The notes beneath the pieces were generated by a model that searched no databases, was not told the DNA's origin, and saw only the letters and a program-made list of their open reading frames with translations. The translations under genes were made by a program, and so were the position numbers. A stretch of DNA of 64,000 nucleotides. It comes from Cruorifilaria tuberocauda (taxonomy: Eukaryota; Nematoda; Chromadorea; Rhabditida; Onchocercidae). Shown piece by piece: positions 1 through 13,811 of this stretch. The DNA lies in assembly GCA_013365365.1 (NCBI GenBank), contig JABVXU010000120.1, forward strand, positions 62,001 to 126,000. Direction: 5' to 3'. Position 1 is the first letter of the stretch. Each line of letters starts with the position of its first letter.

Positions 1-25
1 TAGTTAAGACGCTTAGCAAAACTAC

Positions 26-3000
26 TTCATATTAAAGATACTTGGAGCTTCCAGCATATCCAAAATAAGTAATGATCCATGACTATCAAAAAGTAATGTA
101 TCCATATTTGTTGCGAAATAGTTGCAAAATGGCTTCTGAATATATGAAAATAGCTCTGCGTAACGTAGCTTGGAATCTTTTTTGCTGTACGGATTCTCGT
201 CTCCCTAAAACATTTAAATTTTAAGAATCATAATTAACACTGAATATTTCACAAAGTAAAAGAAAAGAGTTACAAAGGCCGAAAATAAACAAAAAAGTTT
301 TTAATTGCACAACATATTGTGACATAAAGTTGTTAAGGCAAGTTCAGAATGATATTAACATCAATTAAACGGTGAACTAACTGCTTTATAAATTGCAACT
401 TGTGATGCTGAGCAAAAACGAGGATCTCTGGGATGAATTAAATGATGCATCACTTTTACACCATAATTGCTTTTAATAATTTCAGCAATATTACTCAACA
501 ATTCCTGCAAAAACTAATATAATGTAGCCATTTCCGAAACAAACTGTTACAAAAACATAAATAATTAACTCTCTGTCTCTGCCTTTCTCCTATTTGCGGT
601 GAGGGAACGCTTTGGATTGATTATACCCTTTTTCTCTCCTCTTTCAGATTTTTTAAATACGACCAAAATACAAAAAAAAAACTAGAAAAACAAAATAAAA
701 GCAAGTAACCTTTAAAATACATCTATCAATCAACACTGTATCATCTATAGTGTCGAAAACAGCTATTAAAAAACGATGCGCAAACTCCTCCAGACAAGTT
801 CTCGTTACTAGTCCTTTGAAATTTTTCAGCATTACCTACAATAAGCATTTGATCCTACAACTGAAAAACTGAAAGCAAAAAGCAGGTCTACCAATCTCTA
901 AATAAGTCCTAAAAAAAATGAAGAACCTTTCTCGTCTTAGCGGAGCTATTCCATAAACATTTCATTGCAGTGCGCACACCATCACTTGTGTGGACGATCT
1001 AAAATATGGCAATTTCTTTTAAAAATTTATGCCTTAATTTTTACAATTCAATATCTTGTGTTCACAATATCTCGAATATCCATGAAACATTTTCCGTTTC
1101 TCTTCTCAATATATCGTTCTTCGCTTTATCTTGCTTAGGTTTAAGATATATAAATGAAACATTCACAAAATCTAAATCAGCAATATTAATACAGTTTGTA
1201 TTAATAATAAATCCGTAACATTAATAAGTTTTAATATTAACACAACTCTTAATAAATTGAAGGACGCACTCACTTGAGGTATGCAGAGTTTTAATGAATC
1301 AATCATTTCTTCCAATCGCTTTTTATCAGCAAATTCGAAAAAATCACTTAGCAAACGATGCGTTAGGCTTAATTTTATTTGAGGTCTAAAAATAAATAAA
1401 ATATATAAGTAGTGATTCACCATCAAAAAAGTAAAATCAAAAAGAACAAGATCCAACTGAATTCAGTAAATCTGCTGTCTTTGTTTACACTGCCAAACCA
1501 AAATTCAAACAAGTAATTACTTGTCCACAATATCAATGAGGGTGTTTTCAAGGTATTTAACAATCGATGATTTTCTGCTTGGAGAATCGGCTATTATTTC
1601 TTTCAGTGTGCGTACCCTACTATCAGCAGCCTAAAATATGGAAGTTCATATTAGGAGTATATCAATTTCAAAAATCACATCAAATTTTGACTAGAAACTT
1701 TTACTTATTTATAATTTGAAAATGATTTTTGTTTAAATGGAGAAACGAGAAAATTCGCAAACCTTAAAATAAGCAAAATCCACTCCATAAAATTCAACAA
1801 TGATGTTATATCGCTGTTGTGAATTTGCATAATCATTATAAGCTAATTCTAAAACATGTGCTGCTGATGATATTCGTAATAGCGATACACAGTGACCTCG
1901 AAATGCATCAAATATTATTTGACGTTGAGGCACAGATCTAAACCAAAGCATTTAAATATGGATCATAAATACGGATTACACAAGCTCTTTTCACAATATA
2001 TTGAAATACACAGCACAGAAGGGTCAAGTATATTCGTCCTTTCATGAAACTATTTCAAGGAAGAACTACTGACTGAGCTCGAACTGTTTATATAAGACTA
2101 TCCGAATAAGAATCTAATGAAGTTAGATGTTAATCAGAATTCTTGAAATACGTATATTACTGAACCTTTACTAAAACTCACTATTTATGCTTTTACTTAA
2201 AATGAACACAATTCAGAAGCAATTATTTTTAACAACTAAAAAACTTCATATTCTTTATTCTACACGATAAATTTATCAAAAACAAATTGCTGAAAAATAT
2301 ACCCGTGTTTGAGCATTTTTATGACGAGAAAACGAGCGTATTTTGACTTCGTTATGCGAACGATTTCTGGTATAAGTTCATCAAAAAGCGCATTTCGTAC
2401 ATCACTCCCTCCATTTGTTACCAAGCACTCCACAATTCTACATGAATCGTGTGCGAATATTAATTCCCTCACTTTTCCTTTCACTATTCCAAAAATTTCA
2501 GCGGCCAGTTTTTTCCGCTCAGTCTCACTCGTTTTCCCACTAAAAACGTTGATTTAACTATAGCAGATATAGTGACACAGTTTCTTAAGGAATGGAATGA
2601 AACTAGATTCTTTTAAAGAAATAAGATCACAGATCAATAAGTTAAAAACTACCAGCGTAATTTTTCCCAGAGATATTTGCACTTAAGAACTAAGTCGAAA
2701 TATGGCTTTTGTTTCCTTTGTAATTCTCTAATATACATTTTGCGCCCTTTCTTTGGCATATTCAATAATTTCTGTTTCACTTTTCGCGTTACCTAAATAC
2801 GATTTCAATCAATTTTTATTTACAAGGTATAATGTCCTTAAATCTTGAATAAAATATATTGAAAAGATTAAAAAGGTTCTTTCGTACAAGAAGAAATTGG
2901 AGTTTTTCTACGCAGTCCTATACATAAGACACAGACAATACTATAAACACAGTCAACAAGAATGATTTAGTTCAGCATAAATACCCTTATAAATCTGTAG

Positions 3001-3942
3001 ATAATTAAACAAACTTGCAACTTTCTGTTTCCACTGACTGGTCTAATTTTTCCACGACCCGTTTTCTGTCTTTTTTTCAATGTTTTCGCCTCTTGCTCTT
3101 CGAGGTTTGGAGTAGCAAGTTCCAATATTGAATTCATGGAAGCCTCCTGCTTGAATTTTTCTATTTTTGCAGCTTCGATATGATTTTGTTCTACCGTCAA
3201 ATATGTAAGCATATCCTTTTTACTTGCGGTTTTCTTTTCAGATTTTGGAACTACAAGCAAACTTGGTGAACTTTCTGGTTCATTTTCTTTCTTCATTATA
3301 ATGCTTTTACCAGGACTGGCTGTTGATGGCACAATCTGAAATGCGTTTACAACATCATGCACATTCACTTCATAGTCAGACTTTTACGACGCTTTGCTAT
3401 CCCAGCACATCGATTATCTTTTACGAATTATGGAAATAATTCCTATAAAAATTTTAAAATGTAGCTATGATTGCCTTCATAAAATTCATGCCGCAGAACA
3501 AAATTTCAAACAATTTTACTTACTGTAAGCTTCACTCTTTTATCAAATACTTTCATCCTTTCCAAATCAGCGGCGAATGATACTCGCTTCTTTTTCACTT
3601 CCAAAAGATTCATATTATCCCTTTCATGTTTTTCATGAGTAAACACTTTTTCTTGCTGTTTATTTTTGATCTACAATATGCTAACATAAAAACGGAGTAA
3701 AAACTGCAGAATGCATTTTTCTCCTTATTTCATACCTCAAAACTGTAGAATATTAAAATTCAACAAAATCCAAATCTAACGATCAAAATAAAATCAGATC
3801 CCGTTAACTGTTTGGTATATGAGAGAGAAGGAGAGAATAGAAACAGAAGAGTTACCTGTCTATTAGCTTTTATCAAAGATCCTCTAATAATATGCTTGAT
3901 ACCACTTCTGATCGAGGCATTTTTCGTCCTTTTCACTTTCAT
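26..3942 (-). CDS. PUM3: PUM3 / Puf-A nucleolar Pumilio-family protein (3' end outside window)
   Basis: Twelve exons on the minus strand join in phase: 3942-3856, 3670-3524, 3380-3015, 2792-2653, 2539-2303, 1937-1763, 1630-1521, 1385-1274, 998-927, 835-710, 504-382 and 204-26. About 625 residues are visible; human PUM3 has 648. The first about 200 residues are Lys-rich and unique. The Puf-A region then starts (LVLKCKYLWEKLR, LIFAHDSCRIVECL, KSKYARFLVIKMLKHG) and runs through the CPL region (HPRDPRF, ENPYSKKDSKL). Family members bind RNA or DNA without the strict Pumilio code and act in the nucleolus in 60S ribosome assembly. The last visible codons read AAT ATG AA before a GTAGTT donor, so the gene continues past the left edge. 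The start codon lies 7 bases after a TTTGCAG acceptor. Identity is secure; the acceptor at 3380 (AAAAG) is the weakest junction. Confidence 0.9.
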
Positions 3943-3949
3943 TTATCCT

Positions 3950-3956
3950 CTGCAAA
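3950..3956 (-). promoter_or_regulatory. Candidate spliced-leader acceptor of PUM3
   Basis: On the minus strand TTTGCAG ends 7 bases before the chosen ATG at 3942 and has no upstream donor partner, as expected for a trans-splice site in a nematode. Inferred, not proven. Confidence 0.45.
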
Positions 3957-5141
3957 GTAACACATACATCACAATCCTCACCACACAGCAAACCTTCCGC
4001 TACTTACCGTCCACCACTCACACAATTCTACTCTATCTCTTACTGCTGAATACGACTTGCACCAACACACACCACTTCGCGTCACTAAAATTAGCTAACA
4101 ATGAAAATACTCGTCTCATCCGTTTTAGCATGTAATAGAAGAGTTCAGAGACAAGGGATGTGACAATTGCCGTTATATCACTTCAAGGCATTATTGACCT
4201 GAGATCTTTGAATGTTCATCTATACGATCACGTTATTCATTCTTCCATTATTGTGCTCATCAATTTCAATATCTTGTGTTCATGTCCACTTGCTCAGAAC
4301 GGTGTCAAACTTCATTCCATTCATCTCTCGCTTTACCATTGATTGCAACAATATAATGTTAAAACTGATGAAAGTTATAGAATCGTTTGTTTTTGAAACT
4401 CGTAACAATTCACTTTAATTTTTTCTTTCAGATTTTGAAATTTGGTATGTGTAAGTACATGCACTAAAATATGACGATATTCGTGAAATCTTCATTTTCT
4501 TAGCTCATACTGTAGGATGATCCCTCAAGTACTCCGTCACTTATTAGTATGCATTTTCAAGTTTCGCAGCTTACTAATTAAATCAGTCATTCTAATCAAT
4601 TTCTAATTAGCAGAGTCATTGGTACTTGATGTGCTTATTTTATTTACACTCTTAATTATATATTTCGATAAAACTAACAGTACATCAGTGTGGGAAAAAA
4701 GAATTGCAGTCATATTGGAGTAATTCATAAGTATTGATCAATTGTTGAGAGCCGTGAAAATGGAGGAGTTCCCTTTCTTTATACTTGATTTAATAACTTA
4801 CCTTGATATTTTGGACCAATACGCTTGGTGGAGATTTAAAATGTTGCCTCTAGACAAATTAGTTTGATTTTGATTTTATTTGATTTTCTTTAGTTCGTGC
4901 GGTTTAAAATTGAAAGTAATTTTACTGAATGTCAAAATTTGATCTCTCAGATTATATGCAAAGGGTGGAAATAATTCAGTACTTTTTAAAAGATTGTTTT
5001 AAGTCATTTTTTTTCTTTTCACACGACAGACATTCAGTAAAAAAAACGAAAAATTGGAAGGGAAGTAATAATTAGGAAATGAGATCGTTTTTTGGTCTTT
5101 TATGATTTTCCTTAATCGATTTCTATATCTATAGTTTTGAA
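3957..5141. other. Divergent intergenic region between PUM3 and SLC35F6
   Basis: A 1.2-kb A+T-rich spacer between two genes that point away from each other, so it should hold both promoters. Only short chance reading frames and TTTGATTTT-like stretches (about 4863-4890) were seen. No RNA gene or mobile element was recognised. Confidence 0.6.
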
Positions 5142-5147
5142 TTTCAG
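5142..5147 (+). promoter_or_regulatory. Candidate spliced-leader acceptor of SLC35F6
   Basis: TTTCAG lies 25 bases before the ATG at 5173 with no upstream coding exon found, which fits a trans-splice acceptor. Confidence 0.4.
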
Positions 5148-5172
5148 TTTTATTTAATAAGTTTTTTTGGAC

Positions 5173-8100
5173 ATGGTGGACGCTGATAGAAGTCAGATAT
5201 TGAAACCATTGCTGCTTGGCTTGACAATGATAGTTACTGGATCGGTTAATACTATCGCTGCAAAGTAAGAATTTGTACAGGATTCATAAGTTTAAAATTT
5301 AATTTCAAAGATTTTCTTCCCATCTAGAGTTTTATTTTTATATTAGCTTTCATAAAACTGAGTTATGCATTTTGGCACTGTAATATGGGTTGCAAGGCTC
5401 TCGAAAAATTTTTTCCTTACCCAATTTTTTGGACAAATAATATTAACTAAAGAATTATTTGTTGTACAATTAGTAAGATTACGCTGATTAGTAGTAGTGA
5501 AAATAGTTTAATTTTTAAAAATTTTAATCAGTTTCTTAACATATTGCAGGTGGGCCGATAACATGAAAGTGGACAGTAAGCATTTCAACCATCCATTCGT
5601 TCAGGTACATTTCTAAGCTTATGAAATTTGGAATTATATCATAACTTTGTTTAACTTGTTGAATGATTTTGATTTTTTGATTTTGTTGAATGATTTTTTT
5701 CACTTTGCTGGTGGAAAACCAAGTTGATTGAAGAAATTGAATTTAAATATATACCTTTGTTACCATCAGGTAGGGTATGATATATATAGTAATTCCAAAT
5801 TATTTTACAATCTTATTTTTATAAGAATTCCACTAAATTTTTAAAATAAAAGCAGTGCAGTAAGCTGTACATTTTTTGTTTGCTATCTTTTAAATTTTAA
5901 GCTTTGAACTTCAGTTTTTTTTCTAGAATTTGTTTGATAAACTTTCATGATGTGTTTGATTCTTGCGAGTTACTACTATTTGGAAAATAATTAGCATCAA
6001 AGATATTTCGTTTAATGCGCTAAAAGTTTTAATCGACATTGTTTTCAGGCAATTTGTATGTTTATCGGTGAATTATCATGCTTATTTGTTTACCTCATTT
6101 CAAATTACATTCAAAATCATCGTGATCAGACGCCATCATATAGTGATGAATACAATGGCAATAGTATACCTACTCATGTAACAGAACGAAATTTTCTCAA
6201 ATTCAATCCTTGGGTATTCGGAGTACCTGCGTTTTGTGATGTTCTTTCAACTTCAATAATGTATATTAGTTTAAATCTTACGCAGGCCTCATCTTTCCAA
6301 ATGCTAAGGGGTTTGTTTCTTTAGTTCCCCATTTCAGTTTCTCTTCCAATATGTTAAACTTTCATACTTCATATTTATATCAATTTTTCAAATTGTGAGA
6401 CATACCTTCTACGGTGCTTTTGTTCGGCAGTTATTGTTTCCTGCCTTTGTTGTTTCAATTTAATTGCAGCATATTTCTCTTTACGTCAGATCTGTTTCAT
6501 TTTAGGCGCCGTAATAATATTCACTGGTCTTTTTTCGGTTGCTTTCTTAAGATCATATCTACAAGGTTTCCGTTGGCTAGGTATGGGTTTTATTACTATT
6601 GGTCTCGGTATCGTTGGAGTGAGCGATATTATTTTCAATGAAGACTTCAAACATGATATCAATGGAATTATTACAGGTTTTGTTCATTATTTAAAGGAGA
6701 AAAATTTCGCAAATTTCGGAAATAGAATTATTTTTTTATTAAAGAGCAAATTTATTTACATCGAAATTAAAATACAGAATTAGTTGTTATATCGCTATCA
6801 CCCGTAGAATTATATCATCATTATTAACTTGCGAATTTTAAATATAATTGTAAGAGTATGTTGAAGCAGTCTCGAATAACGGAGTTTAAGACAAAATTGT
6901 ATTTGCATTTATCAAATTTGGAGCGTTTTATATAATATAATATAATTAATCAAGTAAGAAATGCTTTGAGTTATAAGGGTAGAGTGACGACTTTAATAAT
7001 CATTATTTATGCAGATTTTGGAAGGTGGAATTAAAAAATATGTTTGTGGTACCGATTTTTCCATTAAAATGTTAAAGAAATCCGATTCAAATATCACGTT
7101 TTGAGCAGGACTGATGCACGGCTTGAAATGCATCTTTTTGATTATATATTTTTCAGGCGATTTGTTGATCATCATTGCTCAAATCATAGCAGCAGTTCAG
7201 ATGGTTGTTGAGCAAAAAATCATTTCTGAAATGAATGCACCACCCTTGCTTGTGGTTGGTCTGGAAGGTTTGTTATAGGGATACTAATCTTGGCATGAAT
7301 TTTTTGTGCCATACCATTTTTGATTTTCTCATTATATTGATTGGTCTGGAATTTCACGTATAGAATAAATAAATACGTAGTTTTTTCCACAGGTCTCATC
7401 GGCTTAGCAATTCTGTCATTTTTGCTCTTTCCGATGTATTATATAAAAGTGCCGTCCACTTTTTCAACAAACCCAAATCATCGACTAGAGGATATATTCG
7501 ATGCATTTAGAGAAATAAAAAGTAATCCGTGGATTGGATGTGCTCTATTCCTTACTATGATTAGGTGCGTTGAAATAATTATTCATTAGTTCCTAATGAT
7601 GTCTTTATTGCGAAATTATCAAATTAAATAATGGTCGCTGACTGGAGTATGTTTTTAAGCAGGTTTTTTGCTATTGTTATTGTTCATAAGTCAGCAAAAT
7701 GGCGCTTTACTAGAATATAGCGATCTGAGTATAAGCATGCTGCTTATAGCCAAAGCATCTGATTTCATTAATGAATATTTTTTATTGAATAGAAATAGTA
7801 CGGCAATGATTTTGCAGAAATTATCCATTTTAGAAATCCGGCGTAGATTCTTCGACTAAATTTTAATTTTCGCTTCCTTTTTTGTTCATAACCTTTACTT
7901 CGTAGTGTATGTGTTAATGATATGTTTCATAATGTTTTTCTATTGACAAATTTTTCTAGCATTGCATTTTTCAATTTCGCTGGTATTTCCGTCACCAAGG
8001 AACTGTCAGCAACGACAAGGATGGTACTTGACAGCAGTCGAATTTTATTAATTTGGATGGTATCAATTCCACTTTTTGGCGAACACTTCATTCCTTTGCA

Positions 8101-8580
8101 GGTATGTAGATATCTCTTAATGCTTTTTTGTTATCGAAAGACGAATAGAATAGGTATTTCATATGTCATTTCTTTTACCTTATTTTTTTGTAGCTGCTCG
8201 GATTTGCACTGCTCATTTTTGGAATGTTAGTTTATCACGACATCTTTTTTGGACCATATCTACGCCGAAAAGTAAGTTTCGTTTAAGAAAAATCGATTAA
8301 TTTTGCAAAGGTCAATGAGCATATTTGTATAGGCTTAACTTACGAAAGTTTTATTTGGCACTTTTTTTGATTTCACAAGTCTTTTGTTTGTCTTTGATTT
8401 GGCAAATCTGCTAATTTTTTTACAAATTCTTGAATGTAAGATGTAAATTTATTTGAACCGAATGTTTTTTGCTTTTAGATTTTGCCTCTTCTGAGGAATA
8501 ATAGGTTAGCTAGCTGCTGTATATCGTTCTGGGGAATCGACTTGGTTACTGCTCATGGTAGTGCACTAATTGAAGATTGA
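5173..8580 (+). CDS. SLC35F6: Solute carrier family 35 member F6 homologue
   Basis: Nine exons give 394 residues: 5173-5264, 5550-5604, 6049-6310, 6506-6676, 7157-7267, 7393-7564, 7960-8101, 8194-8271 and 8479-8580 (TGA). All phases fit. The protein follows the SLC35F6 family end to end: TGSVNTIAAKWADNM near the N-terminus, SSFQMLRGAVIIFTGLFSV, GDLLIIIAQIIAAVQMV, and the hallmark AFFNFAGISVTKELSATTR near residue 280. About ten hydrophobic helices are visible, as in drug/metabolite transporters. The human protein sits in lysosome or mitochondria and was reported to bind the ADP/ATP carrier ANT2; its substrate is not known. A variant poly(A) signal ATTAAA occurs at 8661. It is 1.9 kb from RARS2, too far for a typical nematode operon. 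Identity is secure. Confidence 0.95.
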
Positions 8581-10492
8581 TAACGATTGATGACGAATGT
8601 TAATTTTTTTTCACTTTATCACCTGATAGATAATTTGTCGAATATTCGAAAATAATCTCGATTAAAATTTCAATGGGAAAAAGGCAGTTTGTGTTCTTTT
8701 TTCGATTTTCTTATAATTATCAGAATTTTTTCTTTTAAAAAATTCATATAACACATCAATTCTTTCAAATTTTGTTTTACCTGAGCTGCCTTGCAAAGAT
8801 GACATATTTTTTACACTTTTTAAATTTCCTTTTATATTGTTTCTCCCATCTTATGTTATCTATTGGTTTAATACCTTCTCAAATAGCTTCAGCAGTTTCT
8901 GTTATTTATTTTTTAAGAAATATTATAGAGTCATTCATTTAATATTATCCTTAGTTTATGCAATCTTCAATTTAACAATATTTTGTCATTTTTGTGTTCT
9001 TATAACGATGACATTGTGTAAACATTGCAGTTCGCTATTCATAATCAGCAAAATTTTTGGCATAATATTACATACTGCGATTTCCCTCTCCACTTGTAAA
9101 TAGTCATAAAGTTATATTAAATCCATGTGCAAAATATTATCAAATTATTTTATAAAATTTTGCACTGTATACACTGTTATGTTTTAGGGTAGTACTAATA
9201 TGTATATTACTGTTCGAAAAGAAGCTTACTTTCACAGTAATGTTTAACTTTCGGTATTAAAAATCCATATAATAAATATGTAAAATATTAACCCATAAAA
9301 AATTACTCTATATTTTTCCGGCGTTCCAGATTAACTTTTGAAGCAGTCTACTAATAATTATGTTCTTTTCAGCAGATTGTCTGTTTAAATGATATAAAAT
9401 TTCTTAGCTATATCTATACGATATTCCAGCACTTGCCGAAATTGCTCGTTATCAAATATTTTAAAACACTAATGTGGATATTATGATCAAGGAAACAAAT
9501 CTTGGGTTGATTGTTTACTGCTATGCAAAATCTAGCCAGTTCATCTTTGTACAAGTGTGATAATGACTCAGTGGTTTAATAGAATGGGGTGAAATATTTT
9601 TATAAATTCTAATAAAGCCTAAAAATTTTTCCTAACTATGATAAGAAATGACTGGATTAATTAAAATTATTGACAGCAAGCGAACATTTATATTTCACCC
9701 CATTCCCAGCGAACCTGGGAGCATTTGTTGAATCTTTTGTGTTTTTTGTGGAATAGTATTCACATCATAATAAGCATAGCATTTACCTCTGTTTCTTAGC
9801 AGTTGTATTTAATTATAGGTAAATCTTATCAATTCTTATTCGCAAACATCTAGCTAAAATTTTTTTATAAAAATGGAGGAAAATTTTTGTGTATGAAGCA
9901 TACTGGCTGTGAATAGGCTATTTTTTTTTAAATTGCTTAATATTTATTGGACAAAGTGACGTGAAAATATTGCCATTTCTTCCCTGAATACTGAGCAAAA
10001 AAATTTCAAGTTAGATCATATCGAACTTTTTGCAAATCGTCTACTGTAATTTTTGCTATTAACTCGGAGTTCCACATTGCGCAGTATTTAGGCTGATTGG
10101 CTTACTATTAGTTTCATTAAAAAAGTTTTTAATGGTCCATACAAATTTTTTTGACCATTTAATAGTAACTTAACAACTAATTAATCTTAATAGTTTGTAC
10201 TGCTTCCGTTGGAGATTGAATATTTCTATTATTACATATTTCTACGATTTTTGTTACTCGCAAATGCAACAGCAATAATCAGAATGAATTTCAGCACATT
10301 GTAATGGAACTACTACATTTTTGAATCTATTCTCAGTTATAGGTTTGTTGATTCCTTTAGGAAATGTGAATATTTTTCCTCAGATTTCTCCACAGTTCTC
10401 GAAATATCTAAGTCTAACATTGCTTCCTTTACTCGTAATCTCTTCTATCTTGAATATAAATTTTCTCATTCTTGAAAATTTTCTAATTTCAG
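8581..10492. other. Spacer between SLC35F6 and RARS2; should hold the missing RARS2 5' exon(s)
   Basis: This 1.9-kb stretch must contain the SLC35F6 3' UTR and the start of RARS2. I could not find an exon whose frame and phase join the first recognised RARS2 exon with similarity to the family N-terminus. A small open stretch at 10382-10435, between a CCTCAG acceptor and a GTAATC donor, keeps phase but shows no clear family similarity. A 16-bp inverted repeat is listed separately. Confidence 0.5.
9582..9705. repeat. Perfect 16-bp inverted repeat, arms 92 bp apart
   Basis: The arm GAATGGGGTGAAATAT at 9582-9597 recurs exactly inverted at 9690-9705. Pairing stops at both ends. This could be the ends of a tiny foldback or MITE-like element of 124 bp, or a long stem-loop. 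No clear target duplication was seen beside it. Confidence 0.6.
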
Positions 10493-13399
10493 TTAGTAAA
10501 AAGATTGTTGCATGTTATGGACTCATCACTGAAAAGATTTGTGTATGAAATGTGGCGTGATAAGAATCTGCCAGCAACGCTACTTCAGAAGCGTGTGAAA
10601 AACAAAAAATCTATTGTCATTGATTATTCCTCCCCAAACATTGCCAAACAATTTCATGTTGGCAATTTCAGGTCATTTTTGGAATTTTTTTAAAAAGGAA
10701 AGAGCATTATCGGCCTCATTCTGCTATAGTTTCTTGTATTGATGCCTCACAATTTTTGACAATTTGTATGTAATAATATTTTGTCATGTAAGAAAATTTT
10801 AGATAAAATGTTGATAGAATAAGCGCTAAAATATGGTATTATGATCAATAAATTTAAAGAGCATTACTGATATCGTAAAATCAAGAAAAATTAGACGTTG
10901 ATTCATAATTGTTGTTAACGGCTGTAGATTATGTATGTGTTTTTCATCACTGCTATTTAAAATTTTCCTCAAGTTCTTTTCTTAAATCTTTTTGTTGTTT
11001 CGTTTGCAGATCTACTGTTATTGGGCGCTATATCGATACAATAAATAGGGCTGCTGGCAATAAAGTTACATCTATTAACTATATTGGTGATTGGGGGTTA
11101 CAGTTTGCACTGATTGCTGCATACTGGCCTGTAATAAAACCTTCTCAAGAGGTTCATTTACTTCACTTTTTCCATTTTTTATTATTTATCATAAAGGAAA
11201 AAAGATTCTTATTCGTCAGGAATGGTCTTCGTGGAATATGATGCAAAAGTTTACTCTTTTGGCTAAATGTTATGTTGAAGCGAATAAATTGGCTGAAAAT
11301 TCCAACGGTTTTCTACAAGGAGCTCATGATATTCTTGCTAATATGGAAAACTCTCTGTTAACTGCCAGTACTAATGAGCATTTGTTATTCTGGCAAAATG
11401 CACGACACTTGTCACATGAACACTTGCACAGTTTTTATAGGTATAGCAAAGTAATTTGTAATATGGCTATATTTAGGATGCTAAAGAGGGATATAATGTA
11501 ATCTGATTGACATTTACTCGTTTTATGTTTTCCAACAGTCATCTTCTGACTGATTTTCATATTATCTCAAGAATATATATTGTTAAATCTTACTATATTT
11601 TATATCCTTTATCATAAGATGATTAATATGGTTAGTAGCTAAAGAAAATTACGAAATATTGGAGATCAAAGTTAAGTATCGCTGCTTTAATGAGAGATTT
11701 AAAGCATTGTATATTGGAATTGAAATATATACGATTTGGGGAATCCTGATAGATTTTATTAATGGAGAAGTTTGTAACGCAAATATCATTTGAATAAAAA
11801 AATTGCAGACGTATCAACTTATCAATGGATGTCGAATATTTCGAATCGGAATTTGTCTTTTCTGCTCATCAGTTAATTGATCGTATGTTGCGAGAAGGAC
11901 AAGCAGAAAATGGCAATGATGGTACTGTTTTGGTAAAATGCAAAGAACAAGAAAGGCCTATTATTATCCGAAGATCCAACAATACTACTCTTTATTTGTC
12001 CAGGTAACTACTTTATTTCATTATTAAAATCGCATTAGTAATAAACTAAAATTAATCATTCAGTTTTGTGTCATTCATTTTCCATTTTCTTTAATATTTA
12101 TCGGTTTACTTTGATATGGATGCAGATTGTGAGAAAATAATTTAATTGCTAATTTCAAAAGTTTAGGGACTTGGCATCGGTTTTGTTACGGGAGCGGTTG
12201 TACACAGCAGATAACTATTTGTATGTGGTTGATCATGCACAACGACAGCATTTCACCAATTTGAAGCACCTTTTGAATACCATTGGACGAAACGACATTG
12301 CTGATAAAATACAACATGTCTCATTTGGTCGCGTAAAAGGTCTTTCTACTAGGTACAGCATGCTCCATATTGCTATTTAAATTCTTATTCCCACTTTGCT
12401 GAACGACATACAGGGGGAGTGTTAATTGTTAATTAAATATGAATGTTAGTTCGTTGTACATCTTGTGGATTTTTTTAAATATTAGATTCCTCAATTTTAT
12501 AGATTTTTACAGGCTTGGAGAAGTTGCATTGGTAAGTCAAATACTGGATCACGGTCTGGAGCTTGCAAAATCTTTCGTTACAAAATCTAAAACAGTGAAA
12601 ATTAGCCAGAATGAAATTCCCAGTAAGTTGCTGCTACACTTATTTATTTAGTGATCTAATTATGTAGTAAATGAATATTTATCATTTGATAGACTAACAT
12701 GGTCCGTTGGATATATTGAATGTTTAGGGAGATAGCATCCAACGTACATATATTTAAGAAGTCGCAGCTAATTTATCACTTGGAACAGTGATAGTCAATG
12801 ATCTCAAGAGAGCACGATCGACTGATTACTCATTCTCATTCGATAAGGCATTTCAAGCGAATCAAAGCAATGCGCTCCTCCTTCAGGTACAATTTCCAGT
12901 TTCTCCTCCTATGTGCTATATCGCTGGAGTTTCTTTGATTAATCACTCTTCCCGCAATGCATGAATAATTCTATTGATATTAGTAATATTTGAAAAGACA
13001 TTTCGACCAGGCTTATTCTTTTACAGCTATAATTATTGATTTCAGACAAAACATAGCCGGCTAGTGTCAATAGAGGAACGGAATCATGCACTGAAGCAGA
13101 ATTTAATGCAGGGATTTGAGGGAGAATTCGAAACGAATGAAGCAAGTTGGCGTCTTTTGAGGCAGTTCGAAGCATTTCCTGATGTTTTGTATGCTAGCTA
13201 CCAAGAAATGGAACCTTGCAGGTTAACCGTATACTTACTGCAGCTGGCAAACATCGTGGGCGCTGCTTCTTCCATTCTTCGAATATCAAACGAATCATTA
13301 GACGTAGCAATACCAAGACTTTTATTGTTGTCAACTGCGCGGAAAATCCTGAATAGTGGAATGCATCTACTCGGTATAGAGCCGTTGAAGAAAATGTGA
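10493..13399 (+). CDS. RARS2: Arginyl-tRNA synthetase, mitochondrial type (5' end not located)
   Basis: Eight exons encode 504 residues: 10493-10671, 11010-11151, 11220-11440, 11809-12003, 12167-12352, 12513-12622, 12759-12886 and 13046-13399 (TGA). The enzyme charges tRNA-Arg; similarity is to the RARS2 (mitochondrial) branch, seen in [45 protein letters not shown] and the family-typical C-terminal ending [10 protein letters not shown]. The HIGH-type motif reads HVGN, with Asn for the last His. The KMSK loop is degenerate, GRVKGLSTR, as in human RARS2. The human protein has about 70 more residues at the N-terminus, so at least one upstream exon carrying the start and mitochondrial targeting peptide is missing; an in-frame Met at 10517 is a fallback start. 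A poly(A) signal AATAAA lies at 13528. Confidence 0.9.
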
Positions 13400-13811
13400 T
13401 GATAAAAATTTACAGATTCTAATTATGCTTCATGAAATCTCTTCCCATTTGATTTTCATGAGTCTAAATTTTTTAAAGCTAATAATGGATTTGAATATCA
13501 CATTAAGTATAAACTGGATAGTAGTTGAATAAAAACCCAAATTTATATTTGTATTACTTATAACTCGACAGACTTTACATAATAACCCAAAATTTTTGTG
13601 TTGGGAGATAGCACTACTTAAAGGTCACAAAATTGTGAAAAGATCTCGAAGATTTCTTAAAATCTTGAAATATTTTTCACAGTGAAAATATTTCTCCCTG
13701 CTGTTTTATGCACTCTAACTTTTACATCCATATTTTTATCGAACAAAACAATACTAAATTCATAACAACTTTTGGTAATTTTACATCATATTCAATACGT
13801 GTATAAAACGG
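13400..13811. other. Convergent 3' spacer between RARS2 and glucosidase II beta
   Basis: The 412 bases between two stop codons contain the RARS2 poly(A) signal (13528-13533) and otherwise plain A+T-rich sequence. Nothing else was recognised. Confidence 0.6.

Noticed and set aside
3812..4135. 107-codon plus-strand frame over the PUM3 5' end
   Set aside because: It overlaps the PUM3 first exon antisense and has no conserved pattern.
8837..9103. 88-codon Phe/Leu-rich plus-strand frame
   Set aside because: T-rich sequence gives such hydrophobic frames by chance; no splice partners or family match.
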